This document shows positions 7,964 through 16,521 of a DNA stretch of 64,000 bases, piece by piece. The notes beneath the pieces are model-generated. The model did not search any database, was not told the DNA's origin, and saw nothing but the letters and a program-made list of their open reading frames with translations. The first letter of the stretch is position 1; every line of letters starts with the position of its first letter. The translations under genes and the position numbers were made by a program. This DNA comes from Autumnicola tepida (lineage in GTDB: Bacteria; Bacteroidota; Bacteroidia; Flavobacteriales; Flavobacteriaceae), in assembly GCF_031846485.1 (NCBI RefSeq), contig NZ_JAVRHQ010000007.1, positions 1 through 64,000 on the forward strand, in the 5' to 3' direction.

Positions 7964-9835
7964 CTATCTTCCCATATAAACCAAAAGCACCGAAATATCA
8001 TTTGGGCTTACCCCGCTAATCCGGGAGGCCTGGGATACAGTTGTAGGCTGAATTTTATTAAGTTTTTCACGCGCTTCAAAGGACATGGATTTAATACCGG
8101 AATAGTCAAAATTCTTAGGAATTCTGACTTCTTCAAGCCGGTTTAGCTTATCAGCATTATTCTTTTCCTTTTCAATATAACCGGAATATTTTACCTGAAT
8201 TTCCGTTTGCTCCAGCATTTCTTCATCAAGACCATTTTCCTGAATATAATCATCTACTCCAGGAAATTGTCGAATGTCATTCATAGTAATATTAGGCCGT
8301 GAAAATATTTTAAAAATTTTATCGCTTTGCTTCACCAATGCCGAATTGTTATCTTCCAAAACCGGGTTAGAATACTCCGGGACCACACTTGTGTTTTTCA
8401 GAAAATCCACGAAATTAAGAGATTTTTCCCTCTTCTCTTCCATTTTACGCATTCGGCTTTCTGAAGCCAATCCAAGTTTAAAAGATTTTTCAGTCAACCT
8501 AAAATCGGCATTATCCTGTCGCAACAAGGTCCGGTACTCTGCCCGTGAAGTGAACATGCGGTATGGCTCTTCAGTTCCTTTAGTTATAAGATCATCAATC
8601 AAAACTCCTATATAAGCTTCGTTCCTTTTCAGAATAAACTCTTCCTTCTCCTTAACTTTAAGCGCGGCATTAATACCAGCCATTAACCCCTGACAGGCCG
8701 CCTCTTCATATCCGGTTGTACCATTAATCTGCCCCGCAAAATAAAGACCTTCCACGAGTTTTGTTTCGAGGGTATGCTTTAGCTGCGTTGGCGGGAAGTA
8801 ATCATACTCTATAGCGTATCCGGGGCGGAAAAATTTCACATTTTCAAATCCGGCCACAGATCGCAAGGCTTTAAACTGCACATCTTCGGGCAGGGAAGTT
8901 GAAAAACCATTCACATAAACCTCTACAGTATTCCATCCTTCTGGCTCCACAAAAAGCTGATGCCTGTCCTTATCAGCAAATCTATTAATTTTATCTTCTA
9001 TAGAGGGGCAGTACCTTGGCCCGATACTCTTAATCCTTCCATTAAACATCGGAGATCTGTCAAAGCCTTCCTTTAAAATCTCGTGCACCTCATTAGAAGT
9101 ATATGTCATGTAGCAGGATCTTTGCTTTTTCAACGGACGTGTTTCATCCGAATAAGAAAATTTTCCAGGGATTTCGTCCCCGGGTTGTTCTGTCATTTTA
9201 GAATAGTCCAAAGATCTTCCATCCACCCGAGGAGGCGTTCCTGTTTTCATTCTACCGGCTTCAAAACCGGTATCTATAAGATCTTTTGTAATTCCGGTAG
9301 CGGCTCGTTCTCCTGCCCTACCCCCGCCAAAATTTTTATCGCCAATATGGATAAGCCCGTTAAGAAAAGTGCCATTAGTGCAAACAACACTTTCCGCTTT
9401 TATTTTCAAGCCAAGGGAGGTTTTAACTCCGGTAATCCTGCCGCCTTCAATAATTAATCCGGCCACCATCTCCTGATAGAAATCCAGATTAGGAGTCTGC
9501 TCCAATCTTAATCTCCAATCTTCAGAAAAACGCATCCTGTCGCTTTGCACCCTGGGACTCCACATTGCAGGTCCTTTAGATTTGTTAAGCATTTTAAACT
9601 GAATAGCACTGGTATCACTAACCAGCCCGCTATATCCTCCCATAGCATCAATCTCCCTAAGAATTTGCCCTTTTGCAATACCTCCCATAGCAGGATTACA
9701 ACTCATTTGAGCAATATTTTGCAAATTCATGGTTACCAAAAGTGTTTTGCAGCCCATATTGGCAGCTGCAGCTGCAGCTTCGCTACCGGCATGCCCGGCT
9801 CCAACTACTATAACATCATACACCTTTTCAAACAT
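7964..9835 (-). CDS. mnmG: tRNA uridine-5-carboxymethylaminomethyl modification enzyme MnmG (GidA)
   Basis: FAD-dependent enzyme that works with MnmE to place the carboxymethylaminomethyl group on wobble U34 of several tRNAs. It has 623 residues, the family norm. The dinucleotide-binding motif VVGAGHAGSEAA is at residues 10-21. GidA signatures include GPRYCPSIEDKI, the RPGYAIEYDYF segment and the late RFTSRAEYR-like FTSRAEYRTLLRQDNAD. The C-terminal helical domain ends normally. It is flanked on both sides by parS palindromes. In many bacteria gidA lies near oriC, consistent with those sites. The ATG at 9835 is 19 nt after ybeY's stop. Confidence 0.97.
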   Translation of the reverse strand: MFEKVYDVIVVGAGHAGSEAAAAAANMGCKTLLVTMNLQNIAQMSCNPAMGGIAKGQILREIDAMGGYSGLVSDTSAIQFKMLNKSKGPAMWSPRVQSDRMRFSEDWRLRLEQTPNLDFYQEMVAGLIIEGGRITGVKTSLGLKIKAESVVCTNGTFLNGLIHIGDKNFGGGRAGERAATGITKDLIDTGFEAGRMKTGTPPRVDGRSLDYSKMTEQPGDEIPGKFSYSDETRPLKKQRSCYMTYTSNEVHEILKEGFDRSPMFNGRIKSIGPRYCPSIEDKINRFADKDRHQLFVEPEGWNTVEVYVNGFSTSLPEDVQFKALRSVAGFENVKFFRPGYAIEYDYFPPTQLKHTLETKLVEGLYFAGQINGTTGYEEAACQGLMAGINAALKVKEKEEFILKRNEAYIGVLIDDLITKGTEEPYRMFTSRAEYRTLLRQDNADFRLTEKSFKLGLASESRMRKMEEKREKSLNFVDFLKNTSVVPEYSNPVLEDNNSALVKQSDKIFKIFSRPNITMNDIRQFPGVDDYIQENGLDEEMLEQTEIQVKYSGYIEKEKNNADKLNRLEEVRIPKNFDYSGIKSMSFEAREKLNKIQPTTVSQASRISGVSPNDISVLLVYMGR

Positions 9836-9854
9836 CCAAAAAATCTTTTTTTTG

Positions 9855-10283
9855 TTATTGTTCCACGTGGAACAATTTTATTTTCTCGTTTTCCTTCTGT
9901 CGCATTAAAGCGCTTTGGCTTTCAGTTTTATCCTTATATCCACAAAAGTGCAAAATCCCATGGGCCATCACCCTCTTCAGCTCTTCTTCAAAAGTTACAT
10001 TGTATTCCCTGGCATTCTCTTCCACGCGTTCTGTACTTATAAAAATATCACCCTGAAGCATGTTTCCCATGGAGTCATCGAAACTTATAATATCGGTATA
10101 AGTATCATGCTTTAAATATTCAAGATTTATTTTGTGCAGGTATTCGTCATCACAGAAGATATAACTAACCTCACCCAGCTTTTTTTCTTCGGAAAAAATT
10201 ATTTCCCTGATCCACGCTTCATAGGAATCCTCTCCTTTAAGTGTGAAATCATTTTCAGCATAAAAATTAATCTTCTGCTCCAT
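9855..10283 (-). CDS. ybeY: endoribonuclease YbeY
   Basis: Single-strand-specific metal-dependent endoribonuclease used in rRNA maturation and ribosome quality control. It has 142 residues. The signature is AHGILHFCGYKDKTE; the first two His match the zinc ligands of the H-x3-H-x5-H site, but the position of the third His holds Asp (H-x3-H-x5-D). I recall this variant as common in Bacteroidota, but did not check. Its start overlaps the end of the DUF4175 gene by 17 nt, and the last codons of ybeY (encoding LFHVEQ) are themselves made of the second parS site, so the centromere is embedded in coding sequence. Confidence 0.92.
   Translation of the reverse strand: MEQKINFYAENDFTLKGEDSYEAWIREIIFSEEKKLGEVSYIFCDDEYLHKINLEYLKHDTYTDIISFDDSMGNMLQGDIFISTERVEENAREYNVTFEEELKRVMAHGILHFCGYKDKTESQSALMRQKENEKIKLFHVEQ
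9859..9874. other. parS: parS centromere site (copy 2)
   Basis: A second perfect TGTTCCACGTGGAACA palindrome, extending to a 20-bp palindrome at 9857-9876. It lies inside the 3' end of ybeY and just upstream of mnmG, 1.9 kb from the first copy. The identical 16-bp core in two places supports ParB binding over chance. Confidence 0.88.
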
Positions 10284-13200
10284 TAAAATATTCCTTTACT
10301 TTTGCTTTATAAATTTGGCGCAAAGGTAATGTTTGTCTATTTAAAATTTCGGTAGCATTAAAATATTCTTTAGCACGCAAAATATCATCAATTCTATCCT
10401 TTTGAAACGCTGCTTCATTTGTTTCTGAAGACCTTTTATTATCATCCCCCTGCTGAAGTTTAGCATCCTGAAATTTCATTAATTCATGCCGCAGGTTAAT
10501 CATTTTTTCAACATTTTTGGGATCAAATTTTTTGTCCAGTAACTGCTCCTCCAACTCTTCCATTTTTTCCTTTATGGCTTCTCCATTTTTCCCTGCACCT
10601 TCCTGTTCCAGGAGGCTTTCCAGCTGTTGTCGCAATTTCTGCTGCTCCTTATAGATTTCATACAGCTCCCCGTTGAGCCCTTCTTCAGATCCCTTTTCTT
10701 TTCCTTCCCCTCTACCCTCACTCTTTCGCATTCCTTGCTGCATTTGCTCTCCCAGCTCGCCCTGCTTTTTAATAATATCCATAAGCTGCATTTCTTCCCC
10801 AGAAGAACCCTTCCCCATGTGTGGATTAGCCATTTGCTGCATAGCTTCCAAAATCCTGTTTAAAAGATAGGCCAGATTATTGGATCGCGTCACCACATAC
10901 TGCTGGCTGGCGATACCTTGCGGTATTTCACTTTCAGATAATCTTTCCAGAGCCTTATCAATATCAAATTCTATATTGGTAAGATTTTGGGTAATTTCTT
11001 CATTTATCATCTCGTTCTTTAAAGCTAAAGTATAGAGACTGTCATCTATATGCTCAAAATGTTCCTTTAATAAGTTCTGCTTTTTTAATTTAGCTGCATA
11101 AACAGGATTTCCCTCTTCTATTTCCCTGAATTCCTTTAAAAGGTCCTCCTGTTCATAGGAGAAATTCATTAAATTATCCAGAATTTGTCTCAGGGTTTCA
11201 ATATCTGCGTCTAATTGTTCCCCTTCCTGCTGCGCACTTTGTGCCTGCATACGCCGACTCATTTCTTCCATTTTTTCTGAAGCATCCTTCTGTTTCTCTC
11301 CTGCTTTCTTCTTATTGTTATTCTCAAGGTTCTCTTCAGCATCCTTCAGGTCTTTTTTTATAGCCTCTTCATCCACCTCTTCTCTTCCCAAATCTTTAGG
11401 CGCCTTTAAACCCTGATTATCTTTTTCTAGTTCGTTCATTTTTTCACGAAACCTCTCAAATTCCGCAGTTAGTTCTTTTTGCTTTTCCAGGTCATTATTT
11501 TCCTGCTCCATTAACTCCTCCTGGTCCCGGGAAAGTTTTTCTAAATCCCGCGCAAGCTTTTGTTTTTTTTCCTCCACATAATAACGCTTTGTAAGTTCCA
11601 GCATTTGCTCAAGGCTTCGTTTGTTTATCTTATTGTTTTTGGACATTTGCTCCAGCTTTTCCCCAAGCTCTTCCCTGCTAATTTTTTCAGCAAGTTTTTG
11701 CAATTCTTCAAGCATAGCCTCACTCTCTTTCAGGCGCTCCTCGTTCGATTCAATCCTTCTCTGTAACTCTTCAGAAGAACTTTCCTCCTCACTTTCAATA
11801 TCTTCAAAACTGTTTTTTAATTTCTCAGAATAATTCTGCATCAGCTGATTTTGCCTTTTCTGACGCTCTATAAAATCCCGGAGCTTTTTACGCTGATTGT
11901 AATCGAGCGTTTTATTTTCCTTCTGAATTCTTTCAATCTCCTCCAATTCCTGCTCATCCTCTTCCATCTCCTCGAGGCTATTGTTTATACCGTTAATGGA
12001 TTCATTCTGCCTTTCAAGATTTTCATCTTCAATTTCCTCTAAAGATTTCTTTCTGTAAGAAAATACTTCAGATTTTGACGATTTAGACCCATTAATTCTA
12101 TCATTATCAAAAACCTGAAAGAAATATTTATAATTTGTATCCCTTTCAAGTTCAATATTTCCGGGAAAAATGAAAAGAAATTGGTCAACAGCTCCAGTAA
12201 AATTTTCTACCTCAACTTCTTTAAGATTGTCTTCATTACCTTCAGCATAATATACCATTTCCACCCTACTAACTCCGTAATCATCACTTATACGCCCTTT
12301 AATGTACCTGGTGGTTTCATCCAGACTATCTATTCTTTGCTCCACCTCTATTATGGGATATTCATCTTTTTTAACCTGAAGCCTGTATGATAGTTGTTCA
12401 TAATTGGAAACCTCACTATTGGATGTGGAAACCTGATAATCCATGCTGGAATATACAGGCATATCATAAAGGAAATCAGTACCGGAAGGATTTAATTTTA
12501 CAACGGTATCCTCACTCTTAAAATTGATGCTTTCTGTTTGCCTTGCTGAAAATTTCCAGCTAACAATCGTGCCTTCAGGTATCTGCGCATTGCCTGTGCC
12601 TGTAAGTATTTCATCCTTTTTGCTGGTATATTCCGGGTAATCCAAAGACATTTCAAAATTCACCAATTTGGGTACTTTAGCAACCTTTAAATGATAAGAT
12701 CCGGAGTTAACCTCATTACTACTTAAATGAAAAGCCACATCCCGTTTAAGCTTACGGAATTGGTATTGAAATTTGCCAGGCTCAATATTCCTCATTAAAT
12801 AAGTGTTTCCATCAAAAGAAACAGAGACTTCGGCAGGAGTAACCTGCCCAATAGTTGAAACCGATAATGTGAAATCTTCATTCTCATTAAGCTCAAGGGA
12901 ATCATTCAGGATATTAAAAGAAAAAGGAGCCGGTGGCTCATAAGCCCGGTTATAATGGCTTACACGCTCATAACTATCAGAAAAAAATGAGGAATTTCCG
13001 GTAAAAAGTAAAGCGGCAATAATTACAACAGGAAAAGCGGCGAATTTTAAATACTTAACATTTCCGCGGAAATTAACCGCAGCAGAAAATGGAACAGGCT
13101 GCAACTCTTTGGCCTTTTGATCGATGCTCGCCAAAAGCAAATCAGACTGATTTTTATTTTCTTTTAGCTGAAGTACATTCAACAGCTTATCATTTACTTC

Positions 13201-13506
13201 AGGGAATTGCCTACCTATTAACTTAGAAGCCTCCACCCCGTCCAATCCCTTGGAGAGCTTAAACAGTTTTACCAGTGGAATTGCGATGAGCCTTACAAGA
13301 AGCATTACTTCCACGGCAACAAACATCCAAAATAAAAGTGTTCTTCCGCTAGTGCTTAGCCAAAAGAAATATTCAATCGCCAGCGTAAGCAGAAAATATA
13401 AAAGCCCAACTGCCAGGAACAAAATGATCCCGCGTAACAACTGGTTTATATAATATTTTTGGATAAACCTTTCCAGTTTATCCTGTATCTTTCTAAAGCT
13501 ATTCAT
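10267..13506 (-). CDS. DUF4175 family membrane coiled-coil protein
   Basis: A very large protein (1079 residues). Residues about 20-46 and 57-77 form two membrane helices and a third lies near 150-167, followed by a beta-rich region (about 180-480) and then some 500 residues of Glu/Lys/Gln-rich coiled coil broken by short linkers. This layout is the DUF4175 family of Bacteroidota, of unknown function. The N-terminal membrane part and periplasmic-looking middle suggest envelope anchoring, with the coiled coil as a scaffold. The ATG at 13506 gives MNSFRKIQDKLERF; an ATG four codons earlier (13518) is possible. It overlaps ybeY by 17 nt, and the order DUF4175-ybeY-mnmG looks like one transcription unit. 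Confidence 0.82.
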   Translation of the reverse strand: MNSFRKIQDKLERFIQKYYINQLLRGIILFLAVGLLYFLLTLAIEYFFWLSTSGRTLLFWMFVAVEVMLLVRLIAIPLVKLFKLSKGLDGVEASKLIGRQFPEVNDKLLNVLQLKENKNQSDLLLASIDQKAKELQPVPFSAAVNFRGNVKYLKFAAFPVVIIAALLFTGNSSFFSDSYERVSHYNRAYEPPAPFSFNILNDSLELNENEDFTLSVSTIGQVTPAEVSVSFDGNTYLMRNIEPGKFQYQFRKLKRDVAFHLSSNEVNSGSYHLKVAKVPKLVNFEMSLDYPEYTSKKDEILTGTGNAQIPEGTIVSWKFSARQTESINFKSEDTVVKLNPSGTDFLYDMPVYSSMDYQVSTSNSEVSNYEQLSYRLQVKKDEYPIIEVEQRIDSLDETTRYIKGRISDDYGVSRVEMVYYAEGNEDNLKEVEVENFTGAVDQFLFIFPGNIELERDTNYKYFFQVFDNDRINGSKSSKSEVFSYRKKSLEEIEDENLERQNESINGINNSLEEMEEDEQELEEIERIQKENKTLDYNQRKKLRDFIERQKRQNQLMQNYSEKLKNSFEDIESEEESSSEELQRRIESNEERLKESEAMLEELQKLAEKISREELGEKLEQMSKNNKINKRSLEQMLELTKRYYVEEKKQKLARDLEKLSRDQEELMEQENNDLEKQKELTAEFERFREKMNELEKDNQGLKAPKDLGREEVDEEAIKKDLKDAEENLENNNKKKAGEKQKDASEKMEEMSRRMQAQSAQQEGEQLDADIETLRQILDNLMNFSYEQEDLLKEFREIEEGNPVYAAKLKKQNLLKEHFEHIDDSLYTLALKNEMINEEITQNLTNIEFDIDKALERLSESEIPQGIASQQYVVTRSNNLAYLLNRILEAMQQMANPHMGKGSSGEEMQLMDIIKKQGELGEQMQQGMRKSEGRGEGKEKGSEEGLNGELYEIYKEQQKLRQQLESLLEQEGAGKNGEAIKEKMEELEEQLLDKKFDPKNVEKMINLRHELMKFQDAKLQQGDDNKRSSETNEAAFQKDRIDDILRAKEYFNATEILNRQTLPLRQIYKAKVKEYFNGAED

Positions 13507-13603
13507 CTCCTCCCTCATATTGGCCTTAAAAATACAATAATTTTAGATCAATATCTTCTGCGTGAATAATGTAAGAGGCAGCATTAAATGCTGATACAAT
13601 AGA

Positions 13604-13635
13604 TTTAGGATTGCTTCAATAAGGTTGTATCTTTG
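13604..13635 (+). promoter_or_regulatory. putative promoter of gltX
   Basis: TATCTTTG at 13628-13635 matches the flavobacterial -7 element TAnnTTTG. A TTTA lies 20 nt upstream (13604-13607) in place of the preferred TTTG/TTG. The box ends 18 nt before the gltX ATG. Confidence 0.6.
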
Positions 13636-13653
13636 CCTTAAAACTCAAAATTT

Positions 13654-15168
13654 ATGTCAGCTAAAGTGCGCGTACGTTTTGCCCCCAGCCCAACAGGGCC
13701 TTTACATATTGGTGGCGTAAGAACGGCTTTGTTCAACTATCTTTTTGCAAAAAAACATGATGGCGATTTTATCCTTAGAATTGAGGACACAGATCAGAAT
13801 CGTTATGTAGATGGTGCTGAGGCTTATATTGTGGAATCTTTGAACTGGTGCGGAATTCCTTTTGATGAAGGTCCCGGGAAAGAAGGAAATTTTGGCCCAT
13901 ACCGCCAAAGCGAAAGAAAAGAAATCTATAAAGAATATGCTGAAAAACTGATTTCTTCAGGGCAGGCCTATTATGCATTTGACAGTGCTGAAGATTTGGA
14001 CCGTCACCGGAAAGATCATGAAGCAAAAGGAAAAACTTTTATCTACAACTGGCATAACAGGGAAAAATTAAGTAATTCCCTTTCACTTTCAGAAGAAGAA
14101 GTAAAAAATAAAATAGACGCTGGCGAGCCTTACGTGGTTCGGTTTAAATCTCCCGAAAAGGAAATTCTTCATATTAAAGATGAGATTCGTGGAGAGATGG
14201 AAATCGATACCAGCATTCTGGATGATAAGGTATTGTACAAAAGTGACGGAATGCCCACCTATCATCTGGCCAATATCGTAGATGACCACTTAATGCAGAT
14301 AACCCACGTTATTAGAGGGGAAGAATGGCTGCCCTCCCTTGCCCTGCACGTAATGTTATACAGAGCTTTTGATTGGAAGGCTCCGGAATTTGCGCATTTA
14401 CCACTAATTTTAAAACCACAGGGAAAAGGAAAATTAAGCAAACGCGATGGAGATAAAATGGGATTTCCTGTTTTTCCGCTGGAATGGAAAGATCCAAAAA
14501 CAGGAGAAATTTCCAGTGGTTACCGCGAAGAGGGATATTTTCCCGAAGCCGTTACCAACATGCTTGCATTTTTAGGATGGAATCCCGGAACGGAGCAGGA
14601 ATTCTTTAGGTTAGAAGAACTAATTGAAGCATTTGAGCTTTCCCGTGTGCATAAAGGCGGAGCTAAATTTGATCCTGAAAAAACAAAATGGTTTCAACAA
14701 CATTATTTCCAGAAAGCCGATAATGCTATCCTTACTTCAGAATTTGAAAAATTACTTCAAGACAAAGGCTTCACTCCGCAAAAAGAATATGTAAGCGAGA
14801 TTGTGGGCCTTGTAAAGGAGCGTGCTGTTTTTGTAGAAGATTTGTGGGAGCAGGCTTATTTCTTTTTCATGTCCCCTACCTCATACGATCCAAAAAATGC
14901 CAAAAAAGCATGGAAGAATGATACTTCAGCTTTAATGGATGAATTAAAAACAGAGCTTGGGAAAGTGGAAAACTGGACTGCTGATAATCTTCAAACCGAG
15001 GTTAAAACGTGGATAGGAAAAAAAGAGGTCGGTTTTGGAAAAGTGATGCAACCTCTCCGACTTGCCCTGGTGGGTGCGCTGCAGGGACCAGATTTGTATA
15101 AAATAGCTGAACTTATTGGAAAAGAAGAAACGTTGTCAAGAGTTGAAAAAGCTATAGAAACCTTATAA
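13654..15168 (+). CDS. gltX: glutamyl-tRNA synthetase
   Basis: Class I aminoacyl-tRNA synthetase charging tRNA-Glu with glutamate using ATP. The 504-residue length is normal. The HIGH-type motif is PSPTGPLHIGG (residues about 10-20) and the KMSKS-type motif is GKLSKRDG (about residues 257-264). The anticodon-binding helical domain fills the C-terminal third. A good promoter box precedes it and a strong hairpin follows the stop, so it is likely a single-gene transcript. It is divergent from the DUF4175 operon. Confidence 0.97.
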   Translation: MSAKVRVRFAPSPTGPLHIGGVRTALFNYLFAKKHDGDFILRIEDTDQNRYVDGAEAYIVESLNWCGIPFDEGPGKEGNFGPYRQSERKEIYKEYAEKLISSGQAYYAFDSAEDLDRHRKDHEAKGKTFIYNWHNREKLSNSLSLSEEEVKNKIDAGEPYVVRFKSPEKEILHIKDEIRGEMEIDTSILDDKVLYKSDGMPTYHLANIVDDHLMQITHVIRGEEWLPSLALHVMLYRAFDWKAPEFAHLPLILKPQGKGKLSKRDGDKMGFPVFPLEWKDPKTGEISSGYREEGYFPEAVTNMLAFLGWNPGTEQEFFRLEELIEAFELSRVHKGGAKFDPEKTKWFQQHYFQKADNAILTSEFEKLLQDKGFTPQKEYVSEIVGLVKERAVFVEDLWEQAYFFFMSPTSYDPKNAKKAWKNDTSALMDELKTELGKVENWTADNLQTEVKTWIGKKEVGFGKVMQPLRLALVGALQGPDLYKIAELIGKEETLSRVEKAIETL

Positions 15169-15170
15169 GG

Positions 15171-15209
15171 AATTATGGCCTGAAGTCACGGAGGCTTCAG
15201 GCCATAATT
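15171..15209 (+). terminator. strong hairpin terminator after gltX
   Basis: A perfect 15-bp stem (aattatggcctgaag / cttcaggccataatt) with a 9-nt loop starts 3 nt after the gltX stop. The following sequence is T-rich (ttatttct), so it could terminate gltX transcription. It is symmetrical enough to act on the opposite strand as well. Confidence 0.75.
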
Positions 15210-15368
15210 TATTTCTACTTAATCCGGTGGGATTTTAATTTTAAGCACTTCTGCCGCCTTATCTTTTCTAAAAAGAAATAACATACCTCTTTTCTGAAAT
15301 ATCCCTGCAGCAGTTTTTATTTCAAGCTGATTTTTATAAGATAAAATTATGCATTGATATGTTATAAT

Positions 15369-15395
15369 AAAAAAAGCCTTTGAAGATTCAAAGGC
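15369..15395 (-). terminator. rho-independent terminator of the YtxH/holin/DUF6327 unit
   Basis: GCCTTTGA and TCAAAGGC form an 8-bp stem with a 4-nt loop. On the minus strand it is followed directly by seven T. It lies about 30 nt past the stop of the DUF6327 gene. The stretch between it and the gltX hairpin (15210-15368) shows nothing convincing. Confidence 0.75.
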
Positions 15396-15423
15396 CAGTA
15401 ATTTAATGATAAACTGAGATAAT

Positions 15424-15654
15424 TTATTTGGAAGAGACGAGCTTTTTAAGACCAAATATTTTTGAAGCTGCCTTCATAACCAAAGCGCGTTGCACCACAC
15501 TTCCAAAGAGGCTACTTACTAAAGATGCAGGTGACATATTAGCTTTAACCTGGTCTATACTTAGCTTTACTTCTTCCTTATCTATTTCCGTTTGCAATTT
15601 CAGTATTTTTAAATCGCGATCAATTTCCTGAAAGTCCGTATATCTCTTTTTCAT
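15424..15654 (-). CDS. DUF6327 family small protein
   Basis: A 76-residue basic protein beginning MKKRYTDFQEIDRDLKIL. The first half is a charged helix (about residues 8-40) and the second half is amphipathic (SLVSSLFGSVVQRALV) without a clear membrane span. It resembles the DUF6327 proteins that accompany YtxH and holin-like genes in Flavobacteriia; function is unknown. It is the last of three short genes on this strand, 8 nt after the holin-like gene, followed by a terminator. A role at the inner membrane under stress is only suggested by its partners. Confidence 0.65.
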   Translation of the reverse strand: MKKRYTDFQEIDRDLKILKLQTEIDKEEVKLSIDQVKANMSPASLVSSLFGSVVQRALVMKAASKIFGLKKLVSSK

Positions 15655-15662
15655 ATCTGTTT

Positions 15663-16007
15663 TTAATTAAAGAAAGCCTCCGAAGCCTTGGTCAGAATTA
15701 ATTTTCCTAATTTCTTCCTAAACAGCAATATGAGAATCAAGATTAAAACATAAAAACCTGCCACTATCCAGTAACCCGCGCTGGGACTATCCAGTGCAGC
15801 ACTAATGGCGACAGCAGCCGCAAAGGAAATAAACAGCAACGCAAAAACCCCGAAGAAAAATAGGAGTAAAGCGTTCACCAATCCAATGGCACCTTTGATA
15901 CCCTGCTTGAAGAATTTTAATTTAAAATATTCAGCATTGCTTTTAGAAAGCGTCTGGATATTTTCATTTAATTCCCTAATGCTGTTGCTCAGTTTCTCAA
16001 ATGCCAT
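15663..16007 (-). CDS. phage-holin-family (DUF1469-like) membrane protein
   Basis: A 114-residue protein with an N-terminal amphipathic helix (residues 1-35, FEKLSNSIRELNENIQTL) and two membrane helices (about 40-68 and 76-98), ending in a basic tail. This matches the Phage_holin_3_6/DUF1469 group, which despite its name is a chromosomal membrane family and not a lysis gene here. It sits between a YtxH-domain gene (8 nt upstream) and a DUF6327 gene (8 nt downstream). No phage genes are near. The physiological role is unknown. Confidence 0.75.
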   Translation of the reverse strand: MAFEKLSNSIRELNENIQTLSKSNAEYFKLKFFKQGIKGAIGLVNALLLFFFGVFALLFISFAAAVAISAALDSPSAGYWIVAGFYVLILILILLFRKKLGKLILTKASEAFFN

Positions 16008-16015
16008 ATATTCTA

Positions 16016-16390
16016 TTATACTACCGCCTTATTAGCCTTGGCTTTTACTTCTTCAGTTTTGCTGTCTTTTTGCAATTTCGCGTTTTGCTTTCTTAGCTCT
16101 TCCAGCTTTGCTTCCATTGCTGATAAAATATCATCGGCCTTATAGCTGGCTGAAGAAAGTGTTTCCTCAAGACGGGTTTCAAAATCATGACGGGCCTTTT
16201 TTGCCTTTTCAGATAAATTTGAAGAGGTTTCCTTATATTTCTTATTGAAGTTTTTCTGGGCTTTATCTGATTCTTCCCTAATTTTTTTTCGGGTTTCTTC
16301 TCCACTTTCAGGCGCATATAACATACCAATGCCTGCTCCAATTGCAGCACCGGTTATTAATGCAAGTAAAGTACTTCCTGTATTTGCCAT
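16016..16390 (-). CDS. YtxH domain-containing protein
   Basis: A 124-residue protein. Residues 5-25 are a glycine-rich hydrophobic helix (LLALITGAAIGAGIGMLYAP) followed by ESGEETRKKI, the classical YtxH signature. The remainder is a Lys/Glu-rich coiled coil. YtxH proteins are general-stress or cell-envelope proteins of unclear mechanism. A TATCTTTG box on the minus strand (16429-16422) lies 31 nt upstream of the ATG and is a plausible promoter for the three-gene unit with the holin-like and DUF6327 genes. Confidence 0.85.
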   Translation of the reverse strand: MANTGSTLLALITGAAIGAGIGMLYAPESGEETRKKIREESDKAQKNFNKKYKETSSNLSEKAKKARHDFETRLEETLSSASYKADDILSAMEAKLEELRKQNAKLQKDSKTEEVKAKANKAVV

Positions 16391-16521
16391 AATAGTTTAA
16401 AGTTTAAGATTACACTTCCAACAAAGATAACCGAAGAGTGCTTCTATGGCTGTTAATAACCGGTTAATATGTTAAAATCCTATGCTAAAATATTCTTAAA
16501 AAGGAAGTTAGCAAAATTGCT

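Noticed and set aside
15219..15455. 78-codon minus-strand open frame overlapping DUF6327
   Set aside because: It covers the terminator hairpin and overlaps a better-supported gene in another frame.
15663..16007. Holin-like gene as part of a prophage
   Set aside because: No other phage genes are near; this family is a normal chromosomal membrane family.
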